Part shown: positions 35,657 to 45,676 of the stretch, piece after piece | How positions within the stretch are numbered: position 1 is the first letter of the stretch | Layout: every line of letters starts with the position of its first letter | Origin: Diphasiastrum complanatum | Lineage: Eukaryota; Streptophyta; Lycopodiopsida; Lycopodiales; Lycopodiaceae | Length of the DNA: 64,000 nucleotides | Direction of reading: 5' to 3' | Assembly (NCBI GenBank): GCA_029204225.1 | Contig: MU832085.1 | Span: 1-64,000 of the forward strand | Translations under genes and position numbers: made by a program | Notes under the pieces: generated by a model | Databases searched by the model: none | What the model saw: only the letters and a program-made list of their open reading frames with translations | Told to the model about the DNA's origin: nothing

Positions 35657-38137
35657 TTCCTCAATTTTGGTGGCTGAGATGTACCTCAACACTCTTTTTG
35701 CATTTTTCCAATGACAAACCAATGGATTTTGCATATTTTGGCTTAGTATGCCTACACTATAACTTAGATCAGGTCTAGTTATAGTAAGATAGATCAAAGA
35801 GCCTACAAGTCTCCTATATAGTGTGATGTCCTCAAAGGATGCTTCATCATCACTATTGGAAACTTTTTCATTTTGCTCCATAGGAGTTTCTACTCTTTTA
35901 CAATCTTTCATTTCAAACTTTTCTAAGATAGAAGAAGCATATTTGGATTGACAATTAAAACTCAAATCCTTGCCTCTTGAAACTTCTATTCCTAATATGA
36001 AATGAAGATCACCAAGATCTACCATCTTAAACTCCTTAAACAATGCTACTTTCACTTTCTTGTATACCATCAAGATCATTTCCACTAAGGATAATGTCAT
36101 CAACATACAAAATGAGAATGATGATTTTATCATCATTAAATCTTAAGTACAAAGAAGGATCATAAGCACTTACAACAAACTTAATAGAGTTTAAGAAGGT
36201 ATTTAACCTAGAGTACCAAGCTCTAGGTGCTTGCTTAAGCCCATAAAGGCTTCTTAGCAACAAACACACTTTTTCCTCTTGATCTTCTTTGATGAAGCCC
36301 TCGGGTTGCCTCATGAAAATCTCCTCTTCCAAATATCCATTGAGAAAAGCATTAGTCACATCAAGTTGAAATAGAGGCCAATTGAAAGTAGTTGCAAGAG
36401 AAATAATCAACCTTATGGAAACTAGCTTAGCAACAGGAGCAAAAGTTTCATCGAAATCTACTCCCTTGGTTTGCAAGAACCCCTTTGCCACTAGCCTTGC
36501 CTTGTGTTTGTTGATGCTCCCATCTTGATTGTACTTCAATCTATAGATCCATTTGCACTCAAGTGGCTTTCTTCCTTGAGGAAGATCCACGGGCTTCCAT
36601 GTATGATTCTCCACATACTCCTTTTGCATAGCATCCCTCCATTCTTGTAACTCCATAGATTCTTCAAAGCAACTTGGCTCATCAAACATAGAAGTTAGAA
36701 AAGTGTAAGAGGTAAGTGAATGTAGATCTTCCCTTTGTTCACCTTTGTCAACATAGGTGAGCCTTGAGGGCTCGGCCTTTCTTCTTGTAGATCTCCTTGG
36801 AGTCCTCGGATCTTGAGATGGATCTTCAAGATCTTGATCACATGTAGGCTCCTCCTCAAACCTTACAAGATCATTGACATAAGATAGATTAGAAGCTTTC
36901 TCATTCAACTTGAAGTAGTTACCTTCATCAAAAGTAACATCTCTACTCCCTAAAATCTTCTTAGTGACATGATTATAGACTCTATATCCTTTGCTATTTT
37001 CAGCATAACCAACAAAGATCCCTTTAATAGAAGTAGGATCATCCTTTTTTCTTGTATCTAATGCTTGAAAAAAATAGCAAGTAGATCCGAAAATTCTTAG
37101 ATCTTTAAGATTCGGCTTCTTACAAAATAGAGTCTCATAAGATGTTATGCCTCCAATGGGCTTACATGGCAATCTATTACACAAATAAGTTGCACAAATA
37201 ATAGCCTCTCCCCAAAAGGACTTTGGTAGAGATGCATCTAACCTTAAAGCCTTAGCACACTCACATAGTGTTCTATTCATCCTCTCGTCTATTCCATTTT
37301 GTTGAGGACTATAAGTACATGTAAGTTCTCTCTTAATGCCATTGGATTTACAAAACTCTATCATCTTGGTGGAAATATACTCTCCACCATTATCACTCCT
37401 CAATACTTTAATTTTAGCATCAAGTTGATTTTCAACTAGAGTTTTGAACTTAACAAAAGCTTCAAACACTTTACTTTTGGAATCCAAATGCTCAATCCAA
37501 GTGTATCTAGAGTAATCATCAATAAAAGATACATACACAGATACACCTCCATTAGATTCTTGAGAAAAAGAGTGCACATCACTATGAATAAGATCTAATG
37601 CTTTTGTAGATCTAGTGGAAGAGATATCAAAAGGTAGCTTGTGTGCCTTTGAGAGGCTACAAGCTTCACAACTCTTTCCACACTTTGAGAGTGTCTTTGG
37701 AAGGTCGAGAGCAAGATCCTTGGTGCATAGCATCTCCATAGATTTGAAGTTAGGGTGGCCCAACCTTTTATGCCAAAGCTCCACTTGATTGAGCTCCTCC
37801 TTCATCATGTTCACACTTCCAAGAAAAACATTAGCATCAAGTGTAAAAAGCCTTTCTTGCTTGAATCCCTTTACAATGCAAGTATTGTTCATCATTATGG
37901 AGCAAACTCCTTGCTTAAAATGGACATCTAAGGCCATCATCCATCAATTGTCCTACACTTAACAAATTCTTAGTGAGTGTAGGAACATAGAGTACATTAT
38001 CAAGATCTACTCTTTTAGAGGATCCAAGACTTAAGGGAATAGTTCCCACTCCATCTATTCTACATTCGTGATCACTTGCTGTTAGAATAGACATTTTACA
38101 ACCTACAAAAGATACAAGAGTTGAGAAAAAATCCTTT
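35657..38137 (-). pseudogene. pol: Copia Cop-B integrase and RT, RNase H deleted
   Basis: The minus strand carries: protease C-terminus and spacer (SILTASDHECRIDGVGTIPL, LYVPTLTKNLLSVGQL), pre-integrase zinc finger (WHKRLGHPNFKS..CEACSLSKAHK), integrase core (DLIHSDVH, VLRSDNGGEYIS, YSPQQNGIDERMNRTL), and RT (ECKWIYRLKYNQDGS, FQLDVTNAFLNGYLEEEIFM, LYGLKQAPRAWYSRL, YVDDIILSG). There are frameshifts near 37930 and 36100. After KRVLRYISAT the frame runs directly into the polypurine tract and LTR, so RNase H has been deleted. This is the best-preserved integrase-RT in the window. The gag half is missing at the left-right junction at 38137. Confidence 0.92.
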
Positions 38138-39110
38138 TGGAATGTCAGCTTTCTTGTATTGGAGATTCCATCAAACAAAGTGAGATAGTCCAAGTCATAC
38201 TCAATGGCTTGAAGGATGAATATGAGAATCTTGTGCAATCCTATGCTATCAAGGAGGAGCTACTAGCCTTGGAGGATTTGCAAGGAGTGCTAATAACTAA
38301 AGAATCAAGGCATGAGAACAAGCTATTAAGGATGGAGAAATTGTCACTCAATCATAATGGTGATGGAAAGTTCTATTTGCCAAAGCACAAACAGAGGAGC
38401 AAAAAGCAACACCAACGCTTCTCTAAGGACAAAGCAAAAGATCAAGATCAAGAGGAGAATGATTCCTCTCAAGATTCTACTTCAAAGAAGAGGAAAAAAG
38501 ATGTTAAGTGCTTCTTTTGTGGCAAAAAAGGCCACTATGCCACCAATTTCTTCAAGAAGAAGAACCAACTCAAGCAAGCCAACATCTCTCATGAGAAAGA
38601 AGACTTTATTGCAAGTGATGGAGAATGTTCACTTATGGCATCAAGCTTCTCCTCTTCCACCTTCAAGAAGGATAACTCTTGGTATATTGATAGTGGAGCA
38701 TCATCTCATATGTGTAGCTCCAAGAATTTCTTCTCATCTATTATGCCTTATAAAGGAAACAAGAAGTCCATATACATTGCAAGTGATCGAGAGTGCAAAA
38801 TTGAAGGAGTATGGACGATTCCCTTGAAGCTTGCATCATCAAAAGTTCTAAGTCTTCACAAGTTCTTTTTGTTCCCAAGCTTACAAAGAATCTTATAAGT
38901 GTTGGCCAATTACTTGATGGTGGCCTTGATGGCAATTTCCATATTGACAATTGTGTGATCAAGAAGGATGATGAGATCCTTGCACATGGATCTAGATATG
39001 AAGGCATCTACAAATTGGATCCAAGAGAGAGTGCAAAATCTCTTGATGTTGCTTATGTATCCAAGCTTTCAAAGGAGGATAATCACACAAGATGCACATA
39101 TATCGAATCT
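38138..39110 (+). pseudogene. gag: Copia gag C-terminus and protease (plus strand)
   Basis: The open frame begins mid-gag (SCIGDSIKQSEIVQVILNGL, ENLVQSYAI) and runs through a basic region to an intact zinc knuckle (CFFCGKKGHYATNF, final Cys replaced by Phe), then the protease SWYIDSGASSHMCSSKNFF with an intact DSG triad. A frameshift near 38830 moves the spacer (VLFVPKLTKNLISVGQLLDG) into another frame. It is cut off after the pre-integrase spacer. Its left edge abuts the minus-strand pol of a related element, head to head. Confidence 0.88.
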
Positions 39111-39389
39111 TTCTATTTGATCAGACAATGTATTAAGAAGAACACATCAAGATTGCCTAACTGCTTGGTAACGGGCAGAAACAACCTGTAACTCTAGTAA
39201 AATCCCAAAAACAATCGTTTCACAGATTCTCAGTGATAGAATCTGTGAATATTTGGCACCATTACCACCAATGCACACACAACCTAATCAACAACGCGAT
39301 CTCTGTGCACTCGAAACAGTTTTTGAAACTTCACGCTCCACATCTCAACCATGCCTGTCACTCTGATTTCGACCGAGTCCCTAGCTCAA

Positions 39390-39860
39390 ACCTCAACCGA
39401 CGAGTCTTCAAGTTTCAAACCCCAACCGAGTCTACAGACTTCCATTTGGACCACGTCGAGTCCTATATCAAATCTCAACCGGGTCTTGAATGTTAGCTCT
39501 CGACCGCGTCTTGACTTACCTCTCAACTGTGTCCTGAGTATCAAATTTCAACCGAAACATGATCATCAGCTCTCGACTACGTCCTGATTTACCATCTTGA
39601 TCGCGTCTTGACTAACCATCTCGACCACATTTCGAGTATCAAATCTCAACTGAGTCTTGACCGTCAGCTCTCGACCGCGCCCTGACTTACCATCTCGACC
39701 GCGTCTTGAGTATCAAATCTTAACTAGGTCCTGACCATCAGCTCTCAACCGCATCCTAAACGTCAGCTCTCGACCGCATCCTGACTTATCATTTTGACCG
39801 CATTTTGAGTATCAAATCTCAACCGGGTCCTGAACGTCAGCTCTCGACCGCATCTTGACT
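39390..39860. repeat. Minisatellite with unit near 'ctcgaccgcgtcttgact'
   Basis: About 470 bp consist of alternating variants of 'ctctcgaccgcgtcctgact', 'taccatctcgaccgc' and 'gagtatcaaatctcaaccg', giving a basic period near 30 bp and a higher-order period near 90 bp. It stops where the gypsy RT frame starts. It is GC-richer than its surroundings. Confidence 0.85.
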
Positions 39861-42130
39861 TACCACGCTGTTACTAGAAAAGATTACTTTCCATTGCCCT
39901 TAACGACACAAATACTCGAGGAAATGGCAAGAGTTGAAGCTTTCAACTTCTTAGATGGTTTTAGTGGCTATTTCCTAGTCCAAATATCCCCAGAGGATCG
40001 ACACAAGATGGCTTTTGCCACAGAATACGATGCTTATGCTTATAACGTAATGCCTTTTGGCTTATGCAACGCCCCTTCCATGTTTTAACATGTCATGCAA
40101 ATGGCGTTCCAAGATTTGTTACATCAAAAAGTTAAGAGTTATCTTGATGATTTAGGACTACATTCTTTTGCAGACAAACACCTCAAAGCCCTTGAAAAGA
40201 TATTCATTCGTTGTCGCAGGTTTAATATATCACTAAACCCTGAAAAGTGTCAAATCTGGGTCACCCATGGGGTTGTGCTCGAACATATTATATCCAAGGA
40301 TGGTATTTCTACCGATCCTTCGAAGATCAAGGTTATAGTTGAGATGCCTTTACCCGCAACAATGAAATAAGTCTATGTCTTCTTAGGCCATACTAAATAC
40401 TACCACATCTTCATAATCGACTATGCGGATATGGCAATGCTCGTTTATTTAGTTGTGGTCAACCCTAGATGGACCGAGGAAGGCATAAAAGATTTTGAGG
40501 AATGGAAAACAACACTTACCACCGCACCCATACTTCGTTTCCCACACGAAGGAATTCCACGTGCCTACTGACACAAGTAAGTATGCAAATGGAGGTATCC
40601 TAACACAACTGGACGAATATGGAAAAGACTTCTTGAGCAAACAACTGGTGCCTACTGAAGTAAACTATACCACAACCGAGCGTGAAGCATTGGCCATGGT
40701 CTACGCCATATAGCAACTCTGACACTATTTGCTAGGCCAAACCTTTGCTTTCTATACAAACCATCAAGCATTGTTATATATTGTAAATAAATTTTGTAAG
40801 ACCGGACGCATAGCTAGATGGCTCTTAATACTTGAGGAATTCACATTTTGCATAGTCGTTTGGAAAGGCACACAACACTTTATGGTTGACCACCTTTACA
40901 AACTTTCCAATTTTGAAAAGGCTGATGCACCAGTCAACAACAATGACGATCTACCTAATGCATGCCTTTTCTAGGTCGATGCCACTCCCCTATGGGCTGA
41001 GGAAATACCTCAGTTCCTTACAACTGGCAGACTCAAAGAAGGGCTAAATACAGTAGCCAAAAGAAAATTTTTGCTCAAGGCGACACCCTTTCAACTTATC
41101 GCTGGATAGTTATATAAAAGAGATATTGATGGTATTATACATAGATGCACTTATGAATCTGAGATACGACCTATCATATCTCAAGCACATGAGAGCATTG
41201 GTGGCACACACTTCTCTGTCGAAGCAACTGCTAAGATCATACTCAGAGCGAGCTTATGGTGGCCATCACTATTAAAGATACATTTGTTATCATCAAAACA
41301 TGTGATGTTTGCCAACGAGCTAAAAAGACTGCAAAAGCAGACTTCACACTACGTACCCCCATTATAGAAGATGAAGCTTTCCATAAGTGGGGTATAGACT
41401 TTGTTGGGCCCATCAGCCAAACATACTCAAGCATGCTATATCTTTATCACAACCGATTATGCCACCAAATGGATAGAATCACGTGCAACAAAGGATGCCA
41501 ATGTGAAGACCGGCACACGTTTTCTTTATGAAAACATTATTACGCGCTTTGGCTGTCCAATAGAGCTTGTTAGTGACAGAGGTTCACACTTCTTAAACAA
41601 AGTGATTGATAATCTCCTACGCCATTACCTTGTTGTCCATCGCAAAAGTACTCCGTACTATCCCGATGTAATGGCCAGGCAGAATCCACCAACAAGACAA
41701 TCTGTAAGATCCTAACCAAGATAGTTGAAACTAGTCGATCAAATTGGGAAACCAAGCTGTTCTCCGCTATCTGGATGTATCGCACCACTCCCAAGAAGGC
41801 CACTAGATGGGTTACTCCCTTCCATCTCGTCTACGGTCAAGAGGCAGTAATGCTTGTTGAATTTTTAGCTCCTTCCTTGTGAGTCATGCAAGCTTTCTCT
41901 GCTGATCTATGTGAGAAAGTTAAAATCATCCAGAATAGGCTATTTACGTTAGCCCAATTGTGTGAGACTCAACTCATCTCGTATCATGCACAATTAGTTA
42001 ACAAACATTGACAAAAAGTCTGGCATAATCACCACCTATGCAATAAAGACTTACACTTAGGTGACCAGGTACTTCTCTACACATCTAAGAAGCACCCTGG
42101 AAAATTTGATGGAAATGACAAAGCAGCTGG
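39855..42130 (+). pseudogene. pol: Ty3/gypsy pol remnant (RT, RNase H, integrase)
   Basis: In order on the plus strand: RT (RKDYFPLPLTTQILEEMA, FNFLDGFSGYFLVQISPED, YNVMPFGLCNAPSMF, then SYLDDLGLHS as the catalytic box), an RNase H part (FHVPTDTSKYANGGILTQLD, EREALAMVYAI, FYTNHQALLYIVNKF), and integrase (TCDVCQRAKKTAKADF, KWGIDFVGPIS, TTDYATKWIESRATKDAN, LVSDRGSHFLN, YRTTPKKATRWVTPFHLVYG). The RT-RNase H-integrase order marks Ty3/gypsy rather than copia. There are many stops and frameshifts. No LTR was identified for it. Confidence 0.9.
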
Positions 42131-42510
42131 TCATGACGGATCCACCCATCAGTTAGATGGAAGCTCGAGATCGGATGACAAGAGGACCGAAGCTACTTCT
42201 GGGAGTTTCTCTAATCCCCCACCTAACTATAAATCTTCTTATTATTTTGCCTTCGATTTCTCCCAACCTTCATTCCTACTTACCTCGTTCCTTAACCCTC
42301 ATCCTCTCAACCCCCTCTAAGTCGACTTCTGAGACCACACCAAGGGCCTCTTGAGACGTACAAGGCCCGACGGGACGAGTTCCTAAAACAACTTAGTTAA
42401 ACTGATGTTGCGTACAACCTTGTTGAGACACTGATGCTGGAGGATATGATGACTCCTAGGCTGATCTGCTGGAAACATACAGATTCTCGCCACGACCTGC
42501 TGACTTTAAT

Positions 42511-43087
42511 GTGGATGAAGTTGAGCCCTCATCAAGTAAAAGGGCCAGAAAGGGTGGTACATGTGCCAAGGTGTTGGACGAGTACCTGACAAAGCCGCAA
42601 CAACAGTGCAAGGCAATCCCACCAACTGAGCCAAGACCCCAAATGGCTGATACACGGGAATTAAAATGGTTCGAAAGAAAATATCCCCGAAGTATGAGGG
42701 GCAGAAAGGACGACATTGATTAAAGCCAATTTTTTTATGAGGGCCGAGATCATTGCCGCATTGCAGCCACAACCTAAATGGAGGAATAAAATTCTAAAGG
42801 ATAGCAGGAGGCTGTACGAATATCTAAGGGTGCCATCTTGGAAGAGGATTGATCCCTTCTATATGCCAATCAAAAGAAGAAACCCATGGCCAACGGAGCA
42901 GCCACACACTGAAGTTGTCAATTGGCTGGTGATTCTAGGGGTTTCAAAAAGCTTAACGATCGATGATCGGAGGCTGCAACTACTAGATTTTGGCCACAAA
43001 TATAAATCCAATGCTGACTTATGCATGCGAGAGAGTGCCGAGTATTGCAGATCGATTGCCATTCTCATAAATCAAGAATGTTTCTAG
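42511..43087 (+). pseudogene. Uncharacterised frame downstream of gypsy pol
   Basis: Two overlapping ORFs in different frames look like one broken coding region: SSSKRARKGGTCAKVLDEYL followed by WRNKILKDSRRLYEYLRVPS, WLVILGVSKSLTIDDRRLQL and DLCMRESAEYCRSIAILINQ. It follows the gypsy integrase within 400 bp and may be an extra gene of that element or captured sequence. I recognise no domain. Confidence 0.3.
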
Positions 43088-43139
43088 GATCGAGGCTTAG
43101 ACCCAATAAGGATCAAAACCCCAACGTAGCCCTCCAATC

Positions 43140-43303
43140 AGAAGATGACCACCATTTGCATTCTTTTTATTCAAATCTTGTTCGACCTATCTTTTTATCA
43201 CCCCTTTCCAATAGGTTCTAATTGATGGAATGAACAAAACATTTTTCAAATTTACATTCATTTTAGTTGAGAGGAAAATAGAAATTGTGTCAATCCTTTT
43301 GAT
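43140..43303 (-). pseudogene. Copia Cop-C, protease/integrase spacer (3' side of the transposon insertion)
   Basis: On the minus strand: AIKRIDTISIFLS, then MNVNLKNVLFIPSI, the usual 'giGti.i.l..nVLyVPsi' spacer of copia polyproteins. The frame begins at TGCA next to the transposon end and completes the one that breaks off at 50505. It is cut about 160 bp further on. Confidence 0.75.
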
Positions 43304-43307
43304 TGCA

Positions 43308-43340
43308 TTAGAGGAGTTCTCAATATCAAAAAGGCCCTTT
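43308..43340 (+). repeat. Left terminal inverted repeat
   Basis: Starts TTAGAGGAGTTCTCAATATC and continues to CCCTTT. It matches the reverse complement of 50468-50500 at 30 of 33 positions. Confidence 0.9.
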
Positions 43341-43568
43341 GTAAAGATACTTTTATTTTTTCTCTTTAGTTTCAACCGTCACCAGGGCCAATCAAAATGC
43401 ACAGATTTGAAATCTATGTAACGTAGTTCAAATTAACGAAAAAATAAAAATGCAATATGCAAAATAATTCAGCACACAAGAAATCAATTATGAAATAGAA
43501 TGAATTAGATTGAAAATATTTCATTAGAATACTGATTTCAAACTGCTATTAAGAAAGACAGAGTTTAC

Positions 43569-44844
43569 CTCCAAGCTGACGATCTGCCAGTCCACAGAAT
43601 GGGGAACGTCTGTAGGAATATATTTACTTAGATATGGAATGAATATATCTACATCCTTATGCGTATTTCTTGCCGAATTCATCTTGACACAAGAACATTT
43701 AATAATATTATTTACAGATCTCTTAATAGAGATCAGGTTTAAACTCCAGTGGTCACTGCAAAATAAGATTGAAAGTACTTTAGCAGCAATTCCGAGAACT
43801 ATTTAAATTGAAAATGTCAATGTTAATGCATAAAACAGGAAGAAGCACTTAATATATCTTACTTGGTATGATAAGGAATGACCAGATACTTTGTTGCTGG
43901 TGTGAATCCACTTGTCAGACATTGTGACAATGTGTCATTATTCTCCTTGAAGGCCTAGAGCAGAAAGTTACTCAGCACCAGCAACTTGTTTGATGAATCT
44001 CTTGCAATGTCAAATTGCAAGAGTTCAGCCAGGACTCTATCACAGGATCACTGATAGAAGCCCGTCTGTCTTTGAGATCCAGACAATCTAGAACTCTAAA
44101 ATTAATACTAAAATCAAGTTCTTCTAGTCTAAAACAAAAAGGAGTATCAATTGTATCTATAACATCCGATATGTCTTTCTCAAATTTAAGATAATCATCC
44201 GAATCTATATATGTATAGAAATTGGGAGGAGGAGGAGGAGGTGGATGTGTAGTATCTACAACAATTATAGGAGTATCCAAAACAGAGGTAGCTATATTTA
44301 CAGCATTATCAACAACATCATTATCTACAATGGATTTTGAAATAGGCTTCACTTTCTTAGGAGCACGCTTGGGAGCTGTCTGCTTCCTAGGACGCTTCTT
44401 AGGAAGACGAGTCCTATCTACAGGAGTTGATCTAGGAGCAGCAGGCTGAGATACATGTAACCTACAGTACCTATCCCTCATTCTCATCAGAAGCTGAAAA
44501 TCCTTGGGCATTATGGTAACCCTCTTGGTATGAATGGCAAGCAAAAAAGAATCCTAAAAAAAAAGGCTAATATAATCTTCAGCAGCCTCCTGAAGGCACT
44601 GAAGAGCACTCGGTGTGAATCTAACGTGTTGTCCGAGATCATTTCTTGTTATGTTCCGGACAACACGGTAGAATGGAGCTCTTGGGATCAATAGAGCTGT
44701 TGACCTATGATACTTGAGTATCTCAGAGAGCCAGCTGCTGTTGTTGCGCGTTCTAGGTCTAGTAGGTGGTGTGATGGCAACCGCAGGAGATGAGGATGAG
44801 CCAGGAGAGAAGAAGTCTCTCCTTGTCTGCTTTCTCCTATCCAT
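43569..44844 (-). pseudogene. Gene A: CENH3-like histone H3 fold fused to a Ulp1-like protease domain
   Basis: Start ATG 44844. A 38-residue Ser/Arg/Pro tail leads into an H3 fold: WLSEILKYHRSTALLI (alpha-N), PFYRVVRNIT (alpha-1), LGQHVRFTPSALQCLQEAAE (loop 1 and alpha-2) and LLAIHTKRVTIMPKDFQL (alpha-3). Aligned by eye, loop 1 is one residue longer than in canonical H3, and QEAAEDY is typical of plant CENH3. TAG at 44554-44556 replaces one codon (usually Glu) with flanking residues in register. Then come a basic linker (PKKRPRKQ), a Pro run, an acidic part and a Ulp1-like domain (RRASISDPVIESWL; after a frameshift near 44030, NKLLVLSNFLL; after an intron at 43756-43862, DHWSLNLISI). The C-terminal Q..DCG block is absent. 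Clearly a pseudogene here. Confidence 0.8.
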
Positions 44845-45676
44845 GGGCGTGAACTATGTGATAGCGGACTTGTGCATGAAGGTTAGGATGAGAAGGAAGG
44901 GATGATAAAGAACTCGCAAAGGACCGCTATGTACGGACAGAATGTACGGTATATCGGACCTATGCGAGTCGAATATCAGAGAGAACGATTAGATTTGAGA
45001 AAAGATGCACAAGTGCGATATGGGGTGACACGTAGGCAGACGTATCGGACCTGTGTGCATGGAAGGTAGTAGGAGGAATTTTGATTGTGAAGGGCGCGCA
45101 CAAATGCGATATGTGGAGCGAAAAAAAAAGTGAAAAAAATTCATCGAAATTTGTGATTTTATATCGGGGTTCGCACGTGCGAAAGAATGTCCTGTCACAC
45201 GTGTGGGAGTTGTACGGACAAATGCGAGAATGACATGTGTCACCCTATCACACTACACGTGTGGGATTTGTACGATCGAATGCGAGAGCGACACGTGTTT
45301 ATGAGCAATCGAATGAACATGCGACACGTGTCTAGGTGTCATTTCACACGTGTGCAGGTGTCATCTCACACGTCCCTGCACCTGTTGTCGAATTGAAAGT
45401 AGACACGTGTCATAAGTCCGTTGACCACACATGCAAAAATTTAGTATAAATGGCACGAAAACCGAATAATGTTTTACCTTTTGCGTTCTCAAAATTCGTG
45501 ACATATCGCTTTTGTGCACGCTCATTGTTGTCCGTTTGCTTGCAAGTATACCTACTCACACACAAGTGCGATATTCTGTATCTGTCTGCCGTACATATCT
45601 ATCTTCTGCGCCATTTTGATAGTTAGTTTTGGTTCAGTTCTCCCACGTGTAGAAGTGCGATATTCATGCTACTGCC
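44845..45676. promoter_or_regulatory. Divergent promoter region with repeated ACGTG and TGCGATAT motifs
   Basis: This 832-bp gap lies between the start codons of genes A and B. It holds at least eight CACGTG-type palindromes (around 45173, 45196, 45256, 45292, 45325, 45347, 45403, 45642) and five TGCGATAT motifs, one of them reversed (45014, 45105, 45503 reversed, 45567, 45656). 'tatcggacct' also occurs twice. A TATAAAT box at 45445-45451 suits transcription of gene B. CACGTG is the G-box core bound by plant bZIP/bHLH factors. Alternatively the repeats may be binding sites for an element-encoded protein. Confidence 0.7.

Noticed and set aside
41243-41803. Minus-strand ORFs opposite the gypsy integrase
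   Set aside because: Shadows of the plus-strand integrase frame.
43308-43340. TTA/TAA at the element ends as a PIF/Harbinger target duplication
   Set aside because: TTA and TAA at the two ends are inverted relative to each other and so belong to the terminal repeat. The direct duplication is TGCA, as the interrupted copia frame shows.
43972-44844. The H3 gene as the host's own CENH3 gene
   Set aside because: It lies between matched terminal repeats with a target duplication, shares the element with two other genes, has a stop in the fold and a C-terminal extension that host CENH3 lacks.
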